From: Diprion similis | Lineage: Eukaryota > Arthropoda > Insecta > Hymenoptera > Diprionidae | DNA length: 64,000 nt | Direction: 5' to 3' | Assembly (NCBI RefSeq): GCF_021155765.1 | Contig: NC_060116.1 | Location: 310,001-374,000, forward strand | Shown: piece after piece, positions 32,502 to 44,291 of the stretch | Layout of the letters: the number at the start of each line of letters is the position of its first letter | Position numbering within the stretch: the stretch's first letter is position 1 | Translations under genes and position numbers: made by a program | Notes under the pieces: generated by a model | The model's database searches: none | Seen by the model: only the letters and a program-made list of their open reading frames with translations | Told to the model about the DNA's origin: nothing

Positions 32502-33020
32502 GTCATTCCATGTCAAATCAACCAATGGTTGGAATGGACCCCCTTCAATTTGGCCGAATTTTGGTCAGGAGTTTTCTTTTATCCTACAGCGAAGTTCTGC
32601 CAAAAGGGAAAAAATTTAAAAAAAATTTTTCAAAAGTTATGAAGAACTCAAAATTTCACAATTTTTCCTGTTTCTTAAACTTATATTTCAAATATCTTGA
32701 AAACTATTGCAAGTTAAGGAATGACTGATGGTTAACTTCAAGGGTGATACTTGGGGCTGTGAAAAAAAAAAATGTTCGAAAGAAAAATTTTGAAAAATCT
32801 CGAATTTGTAAAATTTTGAATTTTTAAAAGTTCTCAAAATTGACGATGAACAATAAATTTTTGACTCAAATTTTTTTGTACACTACCTTGAACCAATTTT
32901 AAGAGATCCTGAAATTTTCGACACTGTATTTTTTGATTTTTTCAAAATACGAATATTTGAATTTTATTAAAAAAAAATATTTTCTAAAAAAAATTATTTT
33001 TTTCATTTCTATCTCAAATG
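32502..33020 (+). repeat. Dispersed repeat, left copy
   Basis: Begins GTCATTCCATGTCAAATC, includes GGCCGAATTTTGGT and CAAGGGTGATACTTGGGGCT. Mirrored, with moderate divergence, at 50986-51473. Together they bracket element B, either as arms of one split foldback element or as two opposed copies. Confidence 0.8.
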
Positions 33021-33364
33021 TGTTCAATAAATCGTGTTATTTTGTAATTTTGAACAATTGAAATTTTATTTAGTGGCATATTGATGAGCAATAAGATCAC
33101 ATTGATGACATGTGTTTATATTTATTTATTAAAAAAATTGATTCAGGTGTAAATTGATTAACATTATGTTACGAAAGTCGTTTTTTCTTCAATCCTTTTT
33201 GTACTGTCGTCGCTTCTTTTCTTTTTGTTAACCTGAAAAACGTTAACATGATATTTATTATTTAAATTTGGATTTATTAAAAGATTTTGGATTTTTTTCG
33301 ATTTGGATATTGATATCAAATTTGGATTTAAAAGATTTTGGATTTTTTTGGATTTGGATATTGA
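33021..33364. other. Spacer with GATTTTGGATTT-type simple repeats
   Basis: No gene. 33260-33364 repeats AAAGATTTTGGATTTTTTT and GATTTGGATATTGATAT, directly abutting the LTR of element B. Confidence 0.6.
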
Positions 33365-33805
33365 TATTACGGTACAGGGGGACGGCAGTCCATGTACCCA
33401 CCCGAGGCGTTGGTTCGGATGCTATTTTTGTTGGTTCGTAGTCGTCGCCGTCTTCGTTCAGGGAACGGAAGGGAAAGAACAATAATTAGAGAATGATTAT
33501 AACTTTTATTTTGATTTGGAAATTGGGTGAAGTCGATGGGAAGTAGTTGAGGTAATGTTTTTGGGAAACGGGAGTTGAAGCTAAATGTGGGAGGTAAGAG
33601 CGTTGGGATACGAGTGAGGCTTTTGCGTGAGCAAATGAGCGAGGATCCAGGGTAGAGGGAAATCGAAATAGCAAGGTAAGGGCGATAGCGAGTGGTGTAA
33701 GGCAAGATGGCAATAGGATGACAAGATATGGAGTGTGGGAATGGCAGGTAAAGACGAGCATCGAGGAAGGTGGAAGAGACGTGAGGCGGGACGTCGGACG
33801 TAACA
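33365..33805 (-). repeat. 3' LTR of element B
   Basis: 441 bp. TGTTACGTCCGACGTCCCGC at its start (33805) and CCGTAATA at its end, one base from the CCGTAACA of the other LTRs. Confidence 0.9.
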
Positions 33806-33817
33806 CGCCCCCCCTTC
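33806..33817 (-). promoter_or_regulatory. Poly-purine tract of element B
   Basis: GAAGGGGGGGCG on the minus strand, directly before the 3' LTR, like the equivalent in A. Confidence 0.7.
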
Positions 33818-34663
33818 GGGAAGAACATTCGGTGAGGGTACAGAGCCGAATGTTCGAAGGAAACCCGCATTTTTGAGTAATGTACCGACTCACTTACGAA
33901 AGATTACAATATAGTTTGCCTTAAAGAGTATAGCGCCTAGGGTTAATGCGCGTTTAAGCGGGTTAGTATACATTTTTAGCAGAAATTTTTTTTTTTGTCA
34001 CAATAGATATGTTCTTATAGTTTGAGTGTGTAGTAGTTACATAACCGTGATAGGGAAATTACAATCATAGTAAAATTAGAATTTTAGGATTATAAAGATA
34101 CAATTATAATTAAATTATAATTTTAGGGTTTTGGTTGTAGATAATATAGATACAATCAAAGTTAAATGACAATGTCAGGGGTATAATTGTAGATAGTATA
34201 TATACGATTATAGTTAAGTTATAATTTTGGGATTTTGATTGTGGTACGGCATACGGTTATTATCATAGCGTAATTTGAGACATTTTTATTGAACGATATT
34301 TGGGCATGACTGTTAAAGCATATCAGTTTTGTGAAAAGGGAACGGGAGAGACAGGTTCAAATAAAAACACTTGTATACTCGTACAATGAAAAGGCGACTT
34401 TATCGCGAGATCGATTCTTTATTTTTAATAATACACACAACGTAACGCTTGGCGTGGCGAGAGCAACTGACTCGAGACTCGAGTCTTCGTTTTTACAACG
34501 ACACGATCCGAAGATACCCGAAGGAGCTTCGTACAAGATTTTGGTACAGTCATGCGAGAAAATTATCGACGTACAGTCGAAGTAGAAACAAAACGCGAAT
34601 TAACAGTCTTAACAATAACAATGGGTATGTTCTTATAAATCTGTGGTAGAGGGCTTAGTCTTT
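33818..34663 (-). other. 3' untranslated region of element B with a short tandem repeat
   Basis: No gene. 34060-34240 repeats a unit of about 65 bp (ATTATAATTTTAGGGTTTTG, GTTGTAGATAATATAGATAC) roughly three times. Confidence 0.6.
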
Positions 34664-35160
34664 TCAGATGAAGAGGGAGTCGGAACTAGCGTCAAGGCTC
34701 TGATCGCGGGGCAGTTTACGTGGGTGTTGTCGTAGCTTGGACATTTCCATCATTTTAGTTTGTGAATGAGCTCGGGGCATTGACGAAGTGCGAGGAGCCA
34801 GGTCCTTAGGGAATGACCTATTTTCTAGGTGAAGGTGGGAAATATCATGGTGGGAAAGGATTTGGGGTCTTGGATGACGTGAGTCGAGGTTGTGGCGTGT
34901 CCGCCTGGATTTACAGCAAGAGTATACTTTTGAGATTCTTCTGAATAATGAGAATTTGTAGCAAAAGAGAACTGCTAAGAGGGACGCGAAGGCGATTCCG
35001 CCGTAGCTAAGGTTGCTGGTGAGACGATGCATGTTACTTTGAGTACGATAGTGTGTGCTTAGATCGGCTGAGCGTTTGAGCACGTCATTCAGGGCATGAA
35101 GCGTAATATGGTGCAGTTACGGGTAGATTGATAATATACGGCTGTTGGCTTCTAAAGGGG
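34664..35160 (-). pseudogene. Env-like remnant, C-terminal part
   Basis: Downstream of pol in element B. The frame from about 35120 reads ITLHALNDVLKRSADL, then LSYGGIAFASLLAVLFCYKF, a single hydrophobic segment followed by a basic Cys-containing stretch and a cytoplasmic-tail-like region ending SLDASSDSLFI at 34664. The position after pol, one membrane segment and a short tail suggest the end of an envelope-like glycoprotein as in errantivirus-like elements; the large external part is deleted. The family assignment is inference. Confidence 0.45.
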
Positions 35161-35162
35161 GT

Positions 35163-36818
35163 TTAATTTGAATCACTTTCTTCCTGTGCTAATTTGAGTT
35201 TATTCAGATGGACAATTTTGGTCTTATGGGGGGTGATGAAAATTTCGGCATTGATATCGTCAATTATACGCTTGATCGTATATGTTCCTTTATAGAGGTC
35301 GTCAAATTTAGATCGGGTTTCGTTCAGTAGATAGACCTTTTGACCTGTTTCGATATTTTGGTTATTGGTACGACGGTCGTAGTACGTCTTGGAACGGTGC
35401 TTTGCTAAAATGAGGTTAGCCGCGGCGTTTTTTCGTATGCTGGATAGGTTGGAGATTAAATCTAGAAGAAAGGAATCGTAGAAACGGGTGTAAGCGCTGG
35501 CAAGGTTCGCGTCTGTCGGAAGTCTGGCATGGGAACCATAAATTAGCTGATGGGGAGTGAAGTTAGTGCCTTCGTGCTTCGCGGTGTTATAACAGAAAAT
35601 AGCAAAGCGGATGTATTCATCCCAGTCTTTACCAGCATTCGTGTAATGCTTGACGTGTTCGGTCAGAACAAGGTGACTGCGTTTTAGCGATCCGTTAGAT
35701 TGTGGGCGGTAAGCTGTAGTTCGAGTTTGTTTTATTTTAAAGAGTTTACAAAGTTGCTTAATGACTGTGCTCATGAAATTCTGTCCTTGGTCTGTAAGTA
35801 TCGCTCGTGGGGCACCGTAACGTATGATGTATTCTTTAGCGAATGCTGCACCTATTGTTTTGGCAGTGGCGTCAGGTAAAGGGATAGCGTCCAGGAATTT
35901 CGTCAAGTTGCATTGTATCGTCAAAAGGTATTTGTTGTTTGATTCAGTAAGGGGGAGAGGTCCAACGATGTCTAGAGCTACTTTGTCGAATGCATCGGCA
36001 GGAGTATCTTTTATCAACATCGGCAACCTGGTTTTTTCTCTGACTAGTTTTTTCCTTTGGCAACTCTCACAAGTTTTTATGAAGTCTTGGATTTGTTCTT
36101 TCACGTGCGGCCAAAAATATTTTTGTCTAATCCAGTTGTATATTTTTGTGACGCCTTGATGACCGCCAATTAATGATTCGTGGTATTCTTTAATTATTTC
36201 TTCACGTGAACATTCGTCTGGGGTGACAGTCGTGTTGCGGCAAGGCGTGATTTGAATTTGTAAGTCTGCGAAAAGGTAAGATAAGAGTTTTCGGATAACA
36301 CGAGGATCGAGTCCACCTAAACTATCGTCCGTTATTGGGAAAGCAAGGGATTTCGGAATTGAATCGGTCAAGACTGTTTTCAGTTTAGACAAGAGTTGAA
36401 AAACATCATATAGGTTGCTTTTATCTGATTCTTTTGATTTTAGTACTAGAGTAAAGATCCGTCGGTTGTTGTGCTTGGATTCGATGATATCAAATTTCTG
36501 TGGACGGGGCCTCATAACTATATCTGGGTCAACGATATTATCGTGGGCAAGTTGTGATGGTATGCCTTTAGTCCAAGAGCAGTCTGTTGATATGAAGTGT
36601 GCATAATTGGTTTTGAGCATCAAAAGACCATCATTGGTGTCTTTGGCATTGTCAGATACCGGTATGTCGTCCAAATTGTCAACAAAGTTCGTAAAATTGT
36701 GGGAGGTATCGGTCAAATCGTCGTCGACATTGGGATCAATGTCATGGTCAGAGTGTGTGGTTTCCATATCGGAGTCAGATTGTCGGGCGCATGTATGGTA
36801 TTCGGTATCCGTGAGCAA
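35163..36818 (-). CDS. pol: Macro-like domain 2 plus integrase of element B
   Basis: 551-codon open frame. Residues about 65-200: LLMLKTNYAHFISTDCSWTK, IPSQLAHDNIVDPDIVMRPR, PKSLAFPITDDSLGGLDPRV then IRKLLSYLFADLQIQITPC, the divergent macro-like domain seen also in A. Residues about 205-255 form the zinc module HESLIGGHQGVTKIYNWIRQ ... CESCQRKK. The DDE core has VALDIVGPLPL and AILTDQGQNFM, but the Glu position reads SNGSLKRSH (codon at about 35682-35684), where A keeps Glu; the enzyme should be inactive. The tail LLNETRSKFDDLYKGTYTIK ends with ESDSN. As the longest open frame of B it best shows the domain order. Confidence 0.85.
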   Translation of the reverse strand: MLTDTEYHTCARQSDSDMETTHSDHDIDPNVDDDLTDTSHNFTNFVDNLDDIPVSDNAKDTNDGLLMLKTNYAHFISTDCSWTKGIPSQLAHDNIVDPDIVMRPRPQKFDIIESKHNNRRIFTLVLKSKESDKSNLYDVFQLLSKLKTVLTDSIPKSLAFPITDDSLGGLDPRVIRKLLSYLFADLQIQITPCRNTTVTPDECSREEIIKEYHESLIGGHQGVTKIYNWIRQKYFWPHVKEQIQDFIKTCESCQRKKLVREKTRLPMLIKDTPADAFDKVALDIVGPLPLTESNNKYLLTIQCNLTKFLDAIPLPDATAKTIGAAFAKEYIIRYGAPRAILTDQGQNFMSTVIKQLCKLFKIKQTRTTAYRPQSNGSLKRSHLVLTEHVKHYTNAGKDWDEYIRFAIFCYNTAKHEGTNFTPHQLIYGSHARLPTDANLASAYTRFYDSFLLDLISNLSSIRKNAAANLILAKHRSKTYYDRRTNNQNIETGQKVYLLNETRSKFDDLYKGTYTIKRIIDDINAEIFITPHKTKIVHLNKLKLAQEESDSN

Positions 36819-37347
36819 GTTGGAGCTGTGTCGTTATCAGAGGCCAGTGTGGGTACTGAGGGAGGAGGTGGAAGGGGGTGAGTAGTAGAGTTCGCTGGCC
36901 TGGGACAGCTGTTGGGCGTCTCTTAGCACGACGCGGGGGTCCTACAGGCGAAGGCATGACGACGTTCGTGGCTGAGAGGGGAGGTGGGGTCGCGAGAGGT
37001 GCGACTGATTTGGTTGGAAGTTGCGGTTTCTTACGCGGCGGACGAAGAGAAGAAGCGGGGTTACCAGATGTGGAAGGGATGGGGTCAGGTGAGGCGTTAT
37101 CAACGGACACCGTTGTGTCGTCGTGGTGTGTGGGGGTTAAAAGCGGAGGGTCAAGCCGACAAACGGTGATATTCGTTTTTGAATTTTTGAAAATATAGTG
37201 GATTATTTTGCGCACCGTGCTCCATTCTAGTTTGTCGAGTCCGCAGCCTATTAACGGGATTGAGACAGATGTTACACCATTTTCTTCCAAGGTTTTCTTA
37301 AAGTTGGCCAAGGTATAAAAAAAAAACGTGTGGTAAGGGTTTGTCAT
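36775..37347 (-). pseudogene. Macro domain 1 (truncated) and linker of element B
   Basis: From 37347 the frame reads NPYHTFFFYTLANFKKTLEE, TSVSIPLIGCGLDKLEWSTV and RKIIHYIFKNSKTNITVC, then a proline- and basic-rich linker. The first half of the domain, present in A, is removed by a deletion of about 160 bp that joins GGCT to GACAAAGCC. The ligand-loop motif GCGLDKLEW is better preserved here than in A. It shifts into the integrase frame near 36820-36860. Confidence 0.7.
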
Positions 37348-38184
37348 TGTACTTTGGCTTTGTCAGCCAAATTATCTTTTTGCTGTAGTAGGTCGGCTTT
37401 TATTTCTTTAATATATTTATTACGCATAAGAGGGAACGTGTCGCATTCTATAAGGAAATCGTTATAGGAAGGGTTGTAAATGTGAGGGGAGCTAGGTAAA
37501 TCGATAGCCGAATTAATGTCATCAACTTCTGAGTTCGTCTCTGGGGTTTGTAGGTCATCTGAGCTAGTTGAAGTGTCCGAAAAGTAGCTCAGGTGTGGTC
37601 TCTTACGTGGTCCAGGGTTTGTAGAAGAATTCGTTTCTCGATGGCGTTTCGGATAGGGATGAACCGGGTGCGGAGGTGGGATGGAGGGGGGAGGTTTAAA
37701 AAGCATTGCGGTTTCTTTGTCATTGGATTCGTCATCTGAGAGATCAGAAGAATCAGAGGGGTATATCATTTGATAGGTGGGTTGTGAGGTTTTTGGGCAT
37801 TTTAGCGGGGCCGGGTTCGTAGATTCGTCTGTGGTCTGTCCGGGGTCAGGGGTGTTGGGGGTACTGATGGGTCTCTTTGTTGCGTTTTTTGGGTCTGCTG
37901 TCAGAGGATTCGGTCGTGGGACGAGGGCGTTTTGCATCTATAGGAAGGATTTGTGCGACGTCAGGCGGCGTGTTTCTTGATAGAGCATCGGCGTTGACAT
38001 TCGCTTTTCCCGATTTATGTTTGGTATCAAAATCGTATTCTGCTAGTTCTAGACTCCATCGTGATAAACGAGAATTAAGCTTCTTAACGCTTTTTACCCA
38101 CTTGAGGGGCTCGTGGTCTGTAACTAAAGTAAATTTTTGACCATCGATGTAGGGGAGGAAGTGGTTGATGCTCCAGTAGGCGGC
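37344..38184 (-). pseudogene. pol: RNase H C-terminus and linker of element B
   Basis: After the TGA that ends the RT frame (near 38185) comes AAYWSINHFLPYIDGQKFTL, TDHEPLKWVKSVKKLN, AEYDFDTKHKSGKANVNADA then LSRN, the RNase H to tether region. A shift near 37937 gives a 197-codon low-complexity frame ending with YNDFLIECDTFPLMRNKYIK then EIKADLLQQKDNLA, the beginning of macro domain 1. Confidence 0.75.
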
Positions 38185-39741
38185 TCAAAATTCTTTATCA
38201 GGCACCGAGTAGTTTAATTCAGCGGATTTGAGTGCTCGGGATGCGTACGCTACTGGTAAGTCGGCACCGTTCTTATCTTGACTCAGAACCGCACTGATGG
38301 CGAATTTTGACGCGTCGGTAGTTAGCGTAAACGGCTTGCTGAAGTCCGGGTATTGGAGAATTGGCTCTTTGCATAAAGAATCACGTAAGGTTTCGAAGGC
38401 AAATTGGTGTTCGGATGTCCAAATGAAGGGGGTATCCTTCTTGGTTAGATTAGTGAGGCATTTTGCAATTTTTCCGAAATTTGGGACAAACCTGCGATAA
38501 TCACCCAAAAGACCGAGGAACTGTTCAACATTTTTGGGATTTTTCGGGACAGGATATTCATTCACAGTTACTAACTTCCCGGGGTCAGGTCTAACTCCTA
38601 AATCAGTGATAAGGTGACCAAGGTGAACGACTTCTTTGCGCAGGAATTGGCATTTGTCTGGCTGCAGAGCCAAGCTGGCTTCAGTTAGTCTTCTCATCAA
38701 TTTTCTGGATTTGATTTCATGTGCATGTGAATTTCGAGCGTAAATAACTATGTCATCCAAATATACGAACATCTCATTGCCTTGTAAGCGTAGCAGGACT
38801 TGATCCATGAGCCTTTGGAACGTGGCAGGGGCGTTTTTTAGTCCGAAGGGCATTCGGGAGAATTCATAGTGACCCCGGGGCGTCGAAAACGCAGTTTTTG
38901 CACTATGATCGGGGTGCATAGGAATTTGATGAAAGCCGGAAGCAAGGTCGAATGTAGAGAAATATTTAGCTGAGCCAAGTTGATCAAGAATTTCGGTGAT
39001 GTCGGGCATTGGATAGGCGTCGCCGATTGTTTTGTCGTTGAGATTTCGGTAGTCGATCGTCATGCGCCATCGTTTATTACCGTCAATATTGGGTTTTTTG
39101 GGGACGATCCAAACCGGAGAATTATACGGAGATGCGGAATGTTTAATAAGGTCTTGTCGAATGAGTTTATTGACCTTGGATTCGATTTCATCTTTGTGGA
39201 TTTTTGGAAAACGATATTGTTTGATGTGAATTGGTGTGTCGTCCTTCTTGGGGATAGTGTGATGGGTTAGATTGGTGTGGCCTAATTTATCTTCCGGGAG
39301 ATTGAGAAGATGGTTAAATTCTGTTAGCAGGTCGAGTATTGATTGTTTTTCGGTGTCATTCAGATGATCGAGGCACACACTATTCTTTAGGGTGTCCAAT
39401 CTCTCTGACCTACTGTCAGTCAAGAGTACTGTTGCGGCGCCACGACGAGGTGCACTGTCATCAGGTATGCGGGGCTCAGGTTGCTGATGTACGAGGTCAG
39501 TGAGCTGGCGGGGGTTGGAGGGGAGGCAATGGGGCGGACGGGATATGTGGTTATTAGTGGAAAGAATTAATGAATTATTATGAGAAGTGGTTTGGGTAGG
39601 AAGGGGGGATTTTTGTCTATTATTTTTGTCGGAATTATTTGGCGGGGTAGACGTAATTTCGGGCATGGCTATGCTTAGTGGTTCGTCAAATTCTTCCATG
39701 GTTACCGTTGGAGATGATATCTCTACGACAGATCGTTGCAA
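38185..39741 (-). CDS. pol: Reverse transcriptase of element B
   Basis: 518-codon frame. An acidic, proline-rich lead is followed by KQYRFPKIHKDEIESKVNKL, SPYNSPVWIVPKK, WRMTIDYRNLNDKTIGDAYP, YFSTFDLASGFHQIPM, RMPFGLKNAPATFQRLMDQV and the intact catalytic box YLDD at 38752-38763. RNase H begins with PFTLTTDASKFAISAVLSQD. It ends at an in-frame TGA just before AAYWSINHF, so Pol is truncated in RNase H. The polymerase domain itself is complete with all visible catalytic residues. Confidence 0.9.
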   Translation of the reverse strand: MQRSVVEISSPTVTMEEFDEPLSIAMPEITSTPPNNSDKNNRQKSPLPTQTTSHNNSLILSTNNHISRPPHCLPSNPRQLTDLVHQQPEPRIPDDSAPRRGAATVLLTDSRSERLDTLKNSVCLDHLNDTEKQSILDLLTEFNHLLNLPEDKLGHTNLTHHTIPKKDDTPIHIKQYRFPKIHKDEIESKVNKLIRQDLIKHSASPYNSPVWIVPKKPNIDGNKRWRMTIDYRNLNDKTIGDAYPMPDITEILDQLGSAKYFSTFDLASGFHQIPMHPDHSAKTAFSTPRGHYEFSRMPFGLKNAPATFQRLMDQVLLRLQGNEMFVYLDDIVIYARNSHAHEIKSRKLMRRLTEASLALQPDKCQFLRKEVVHLGHLITDLGVRPDPGKLVTVNEYPVPKNPKNVEQFLGLLGDYRRFVPNFGKIAKCLTNLTKKDTPFIWTSEHQFAFETLRDSLCKEPILQYPDFSKPFTLTTDASKFAISAVLSQDKNGADLPVAYASRALKSAELNYSVPDKEF

Positions 39742-40300
39742 TTGAACACGTAGAAATAAGCGATGTCGTTTTGATTTCGAACTATTGCTTCACCACAAAG
39801 AACATTGTTGCCTAAATTAATGTGTTTAAGGTAGCCTACTTTGATATCTGGGTTTGCAACTATTATCGGGATGACCTTCGCAGTGCGGGCCTGTATTGTA
39901 ATAACACGTGCGGTTTCAGGAGGAGGTTGTTCGATTTTGTTGAAGTGGATTGGCAATGAGGATCCAAGCATTACCGAGTTTGAGTTGAACAAGATAGTTG
40001 CTTTCTCTTTTCGTAAAAAGGGTTGGCCTAAAATACCGTCATGTGGGACTGGGAATGAATCAGGGACCAAGTGAAAGGTATGGGAGTTGTTAATAAAGCA
40101 TATTTCCGTTTTTGCGATGGTTTCCGTCTTTTCGTCCGTTATACCAGTCAATGTCAAACGTTCGTTTGTGGTACGTCGTACGAAGGGCTTAACGCAACTT
40201 TCTTTGATTCAGTTTACGTCTGCATCGGTGTCGATAATAAATTTAGAAATCTGTGTCAATCCAGGGGTATCGATTGAAATTAAAGGGGGATCAGCTGAAG
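39723..40300 (-). pseudogene. Protease region of element B
   Basis: The active-site loop reads KFIIDTDADVN, then a stop (about 40210-40245), where A has IIDTGVDVN: the Gly of DTGA is lost here, the Ala there. From 40157 the frame is open for 144 codons: TLTGITDEKTETIAKTEI, VPHDGILGQPFLRKEK, IPIIVANPDIKVGYLKHINL. Inactive. Confidence 0.75.
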
Positions 40301-40512
40301 CTGTTATTAAGATGTGGCTTGTGGATCGGAACGCTAGTTGTTTGCATAGCTCGCGGGCGCGTTCTCCCCGCGGGCAGTGTTGCCGTTCAAATCTTGATTC
40401 GAACGTACATGGTTTTGGTTATCACGCGGGGAAGATCTACATCGGTCTGATGTGTGGCCTCTGCGCTTACAGTTATCGCAGTACAGTTTGTCGCTTCTGC
40501 TGGGTTGGTTGC
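40301..40512 (-). pseudogene. gag: End of element B gag beyond the CACTA insertion
   Basis: On the minus strand directly after the insertion the frame reads CNQPSRSDKLYCDNCKRRGH then TSDRC, the third zinc knuckle, matching the third knuckle of A. It then runs into a short linker. Its upstream part lies at 49062-50010. Confidence 0.8.
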
Positions 40513-41279
40513 ACTCCTAGACAACAATTTCTCTACTTCGAGAATATGTAAGCAATAATGATAGAGTTAATGTAGAATTGACGATACATAATATATGACC
40601 ATGTCCAAACTATAGAATTAATGCAGCATTTATCATAGGTATAAAACCGCACGGGATAAATTGTACACTTCATTTCAATATTGGAATATTCACAATGTAC
40701 ATAGTGATTTTTTTGTAATAAAGGTAAAAGAAGAATTATTTCTCAAATATGCGCACCGAAATTTGTAACAAACACACAATTACAAACAGAGATACAGTTC
40801 GATGTCACGGTTTACAAAAAGTATGTGATTTGTCTGCTTGTAGTAAATGTATATCAGTAAGTTGTATAAGACGTAGTGAATAATATTTTCATAATCAACA
40901 TTGCGAAAACATTATAGCTCTTTAATACAGAATTTGTGTACAAACGAGCCTCGTAAACTAATAACTTGTATCGAATACTACATTTATTTCATATCTTTGC
41001 CTGCAAAAAAAGTATACATCTAATTGTTTATTATTTTCACGGTAGCAAACTTGGGTAATACATAATTTCGAATACATCCGTAGCACAAATTATCCACAAA
41101 TTTTATCATTTCCGGCACATTTCGGCGATATAATATGAATGCCTGAAGAAAATACATTTTTTTACAATCTATGAATAGAAGCACAACCTTATGAAAATTC
41201 CGTCTATCAGTCTGAAGTTACGCGTTGTATCGTTCGTATCGATCTGCAGTACGTAAAATATTTGTGGTTCACGGAAAAA

Positions 41280-43512
41280 ATGAATAGGTCCAAAATAAGA
41301 AACTTGGCCGGTTCGTCAAGAAGCACCAAAAGCAGGAAATTGAGAAAATGGAAAAGTGATTTGAAAAAAAAAAATGTTACAGAATGCTGTACGCATAGCT
41401 GATGAATGTGTAAATAATATTAATAATCATGCAGCTAATACTATCTCCGATGATGATAATAACTGTAATCATCAAAGTACAAGTGGAGGTGATCGGTCAA
41501 CAGACAATGAATTAAATCAGATTTTACACGTACTGAGTGGCTCAATTGTTCTGCAATACAATGACTCCTCGCCCATAACCAGTCGTAGCCTAACAAACGA
41601 TCGAGGCATATCCGACAATATCGACTTCGATAAAAGTAGCGACGATGAGCATGGTGGCAGTGTACTCAATTCTGATGAAAATGATAGTAGCGGTAGTGAT
41701 AGTGACAGTGAAATAGGCAAAATTCAGGATCAGATTCAAAACTTCAGAAGTATCAAATTATTTCTAACTAAATGGGCTTTGAAACATAATGTTACTCATG
41801 GTGCCCTAAATGACTTATTGAGCGGTTTAAAAAATCATGGCTTCAAAATGCTACCACAGGATGCCAGAACTCTATTACAAACACCAAAAAAGGTTTCAAC
41901 GAAAGTGGTTGAACCAGGGAATTATTGTCATTTTGGCATAGAAGATAATTTGAAAGCAAAGTTAAACGGCCTGAAATCTTTCAAATTCAGAAATAATAAG
42001 ATAGTGATCGATATCAATATTGATGGCGTACTTATATTTCGAAGTACGAATTTGAACTGTTGGCCCATCTTAGGAATTGCCCCGCAAATTGATGATGTAC
42101 CTTTCATTATTGGATTATACAGTGGAACTGCGAAACCGAAATGTGTCAACAATTTTATGGAATCATTTGTCGAAGATTATAATAATTTGAAATTGAATAA
42201 TCTTGCATTCGGAGGGCAAAAATTTGGTGTAGCTATTCGGAACATCATTTGCGATACTCCAGCTAAGGCTTATGTATGTAATACCAAAGGGCATTCAGGA
42301 TATTTTTCCTGCAGTAAATGTAAAACGGAAGGGAAATATTTCAAGAACAAAATGATTTTTCCTAAATTGAATGCTCCTCTTCGTACTGATTTAGACTTCA
42401 AGAACAAGACCGATGATGAATTTCATAGAGGATTTACAATTTTAGAATCGACGGGGATTGGCATGATGACCCAAGTGCCCCTAGATTACATGCACGTTGT
42501 GCTCTTGGGTATCGTCAAACGTTTAATACATTTATGGGTAGAAGGCCCGTTAGGAGTTCGATTAAACAGTGCGAAGGTGAATGAGATTTCAAATAGGCTT
42601 CTAGCATTAAAATTATTTTCGCCTTCGGAATTCGCACGAAAGCCACGAAGCTTAAATGAATATAGGCGATGGAAGGCCACTGAATTTAGAAATTTCTTGT
42701 TATATACTGGTCCAATAGTATTAAAGAATATTATTAGTCAGGTTGCGTATGAACATTTTATGTCATTACATGTGGCAATAAGAATATTATGCTCCCATGA
42801 ATTTTGCGCGAGTTTAAATTCTTATGCTAAGACTCTTCTGAAGTTCTTCATTGAACAAATGGAAGAAATTTACGGGCTGGAAGAAATAAGTTACAACGTT
42901 CATTTTCTGATTCATTTAAGTGACGACGTCTTACGTAATGGCCCATTGGACACGTTTAGTGCTTTTCCTTTCGAAAATTTTCTTGGAGAAATGAAAAAGA
43001 TGATACGGAAACCAGATGTTGTTTTGCAACAAATTCATCACAGAGTTATGGAAATGAATACGTTTTTGCTGAAATCACAAAATATGAACAGAAACAACGG
43101 ACCAGGTCTGAGATTTTTTAACAAAGTAAAAAATACGAAAAATAGATTCTTCAGTTGTACAATTCGGTGTACAAATACTACGCTCAGTGGAAAAAATCAA
43201 AAGGATTCGTATGTTATGACGAGCGACAAATCAGTTATTCGAATAAAGTATTTCAAAATAAATTCGAAGGGTGCAATAGTCTATTGTCATAAAGTAACCA
43301 ATCACGGAAGTCTCTATGAAAAACCCGTAAATTGTAGTAAAATTCTTGGCCAATTTATAGGGAGTGTAAACAAGACTGATAATTCCTTTTGCGAAATTGA
43401 TATTAAAAATATTCAATGGAAAATTTGCGCTTTTCCTATTGGTCCTGATCGTGATGATAACTTGTTCGCGTATATGCCAATGTTGCATTCTTTATTTGTT
43501 CTTGAACCGTGA
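41280..43512 (+). CDS. TNP2-like transposase of the CACTA element
   Basis: 712 codons are open from 41374, and an ATG at 41280 adds a basic N-terminus (MNRSKIRNLAGSSRSTKSRK) if one base of the 11-A run 41364-41374 is surplus. After an acidic Ser-rich segment come the core blocks: IVIDINIDGVLIFRSTNLN (first Asp region), ICDTPAKAYVCNTKGHSGYF and SCSKCKTEGKYF (second Asp and a CxxC turn), VPLDYMHVVLLGIVKRLIHL, NFLLYTGPIVL, and FSAFPFENFLGEMKKMIRKP. This order is the one of CACTA transposases and the associated DUF4218-type region. It cuts and rejoins element ends. No internal stop, so it was active recently or is close to intact. Confidence 0.85.
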
Positions 43513-44291
43513 TCTGGTTTTTTTTTTTCAATTCCTTTCATTCAATCAGAAACTTACAAAATAAAAATAAAAATGAAAAATCTATTGATATAAGTGATAA
43601 AAAACAAATTCAGCAGCTACATACAAATAGGTCGTAATCCTAGAAAAACGGTTCAATAGGATGTCGCGACAGCCACTCCTAACTAAATTTCATTCAATTA
43701 ATAATTGGGATAATAAAGGAGACTTGAGAAAAAAATTCATTGAAATAAAGGAAAATGATAATAATAATGATCATATTAATAATGATGTTAGTGATAAAGA
43801 TAAAGACGAGAAGAATAACAACATAAAATCACAACAACAATAATGAAAAGAGAAGAATTTTCTTTTCACAACAAAAAAAATCCTAGCAAGAGAAAAACTT
43901 TATTCGATTTAAAAATTGGCTATAACCAACCTTTTAAATATGACCCATTACAAGTGAAAACAATGTTATGTAGTCAATCAACATTCTAATTATTGTAACA
44001 TGACTTTATTCATTGAATTAGGCTTCACTCCTGACTCGTTACCCTCCGAGTCAACTGCCTTACCCTAAAAGAAGCTGACTGTATTTGAAATCATGTCGTC
44101 CATGGTTTATCGAGCACGTGTTATTTTGTTGCGCGATGCGGCGTGTGGTGTATTTGCTCTGTGTCGAAGTATTTTGTTTATGGTAGCCGCTAATATCAAA
44201 CTGTAGCGTCGCCTGAGACTAGTCGTAACTTGACGGTTTTTTTATTACTACTGGTAATAGTGATTAGTGATACTGTGATACTCGAGATACC
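43513..44291 (+). other. Spacer between the two CACTA genes
   Basis: A-rich, with AATAAAAATAAAAATG shortly after the transposase stop as likely polyadenylation region. A 60-codon Asn/Asp/Lys-rich frame (43661-43843) is low complexity and is not called. 44050-44290 is the probable promoter region of the spliced gene. Confidence 0.5.

Noticed and set aside
33361-33364. TTGA/TAGA as target duplication of element B
   Set aside because: Only three of four bases agree and the left flank is a simple repeat.
43661-43843. Asn/Asp/Lys-rich 60-codon frame in the CACTA element
   Set aside because: Low complexity, no known domain, lies in the intergenic spacer.
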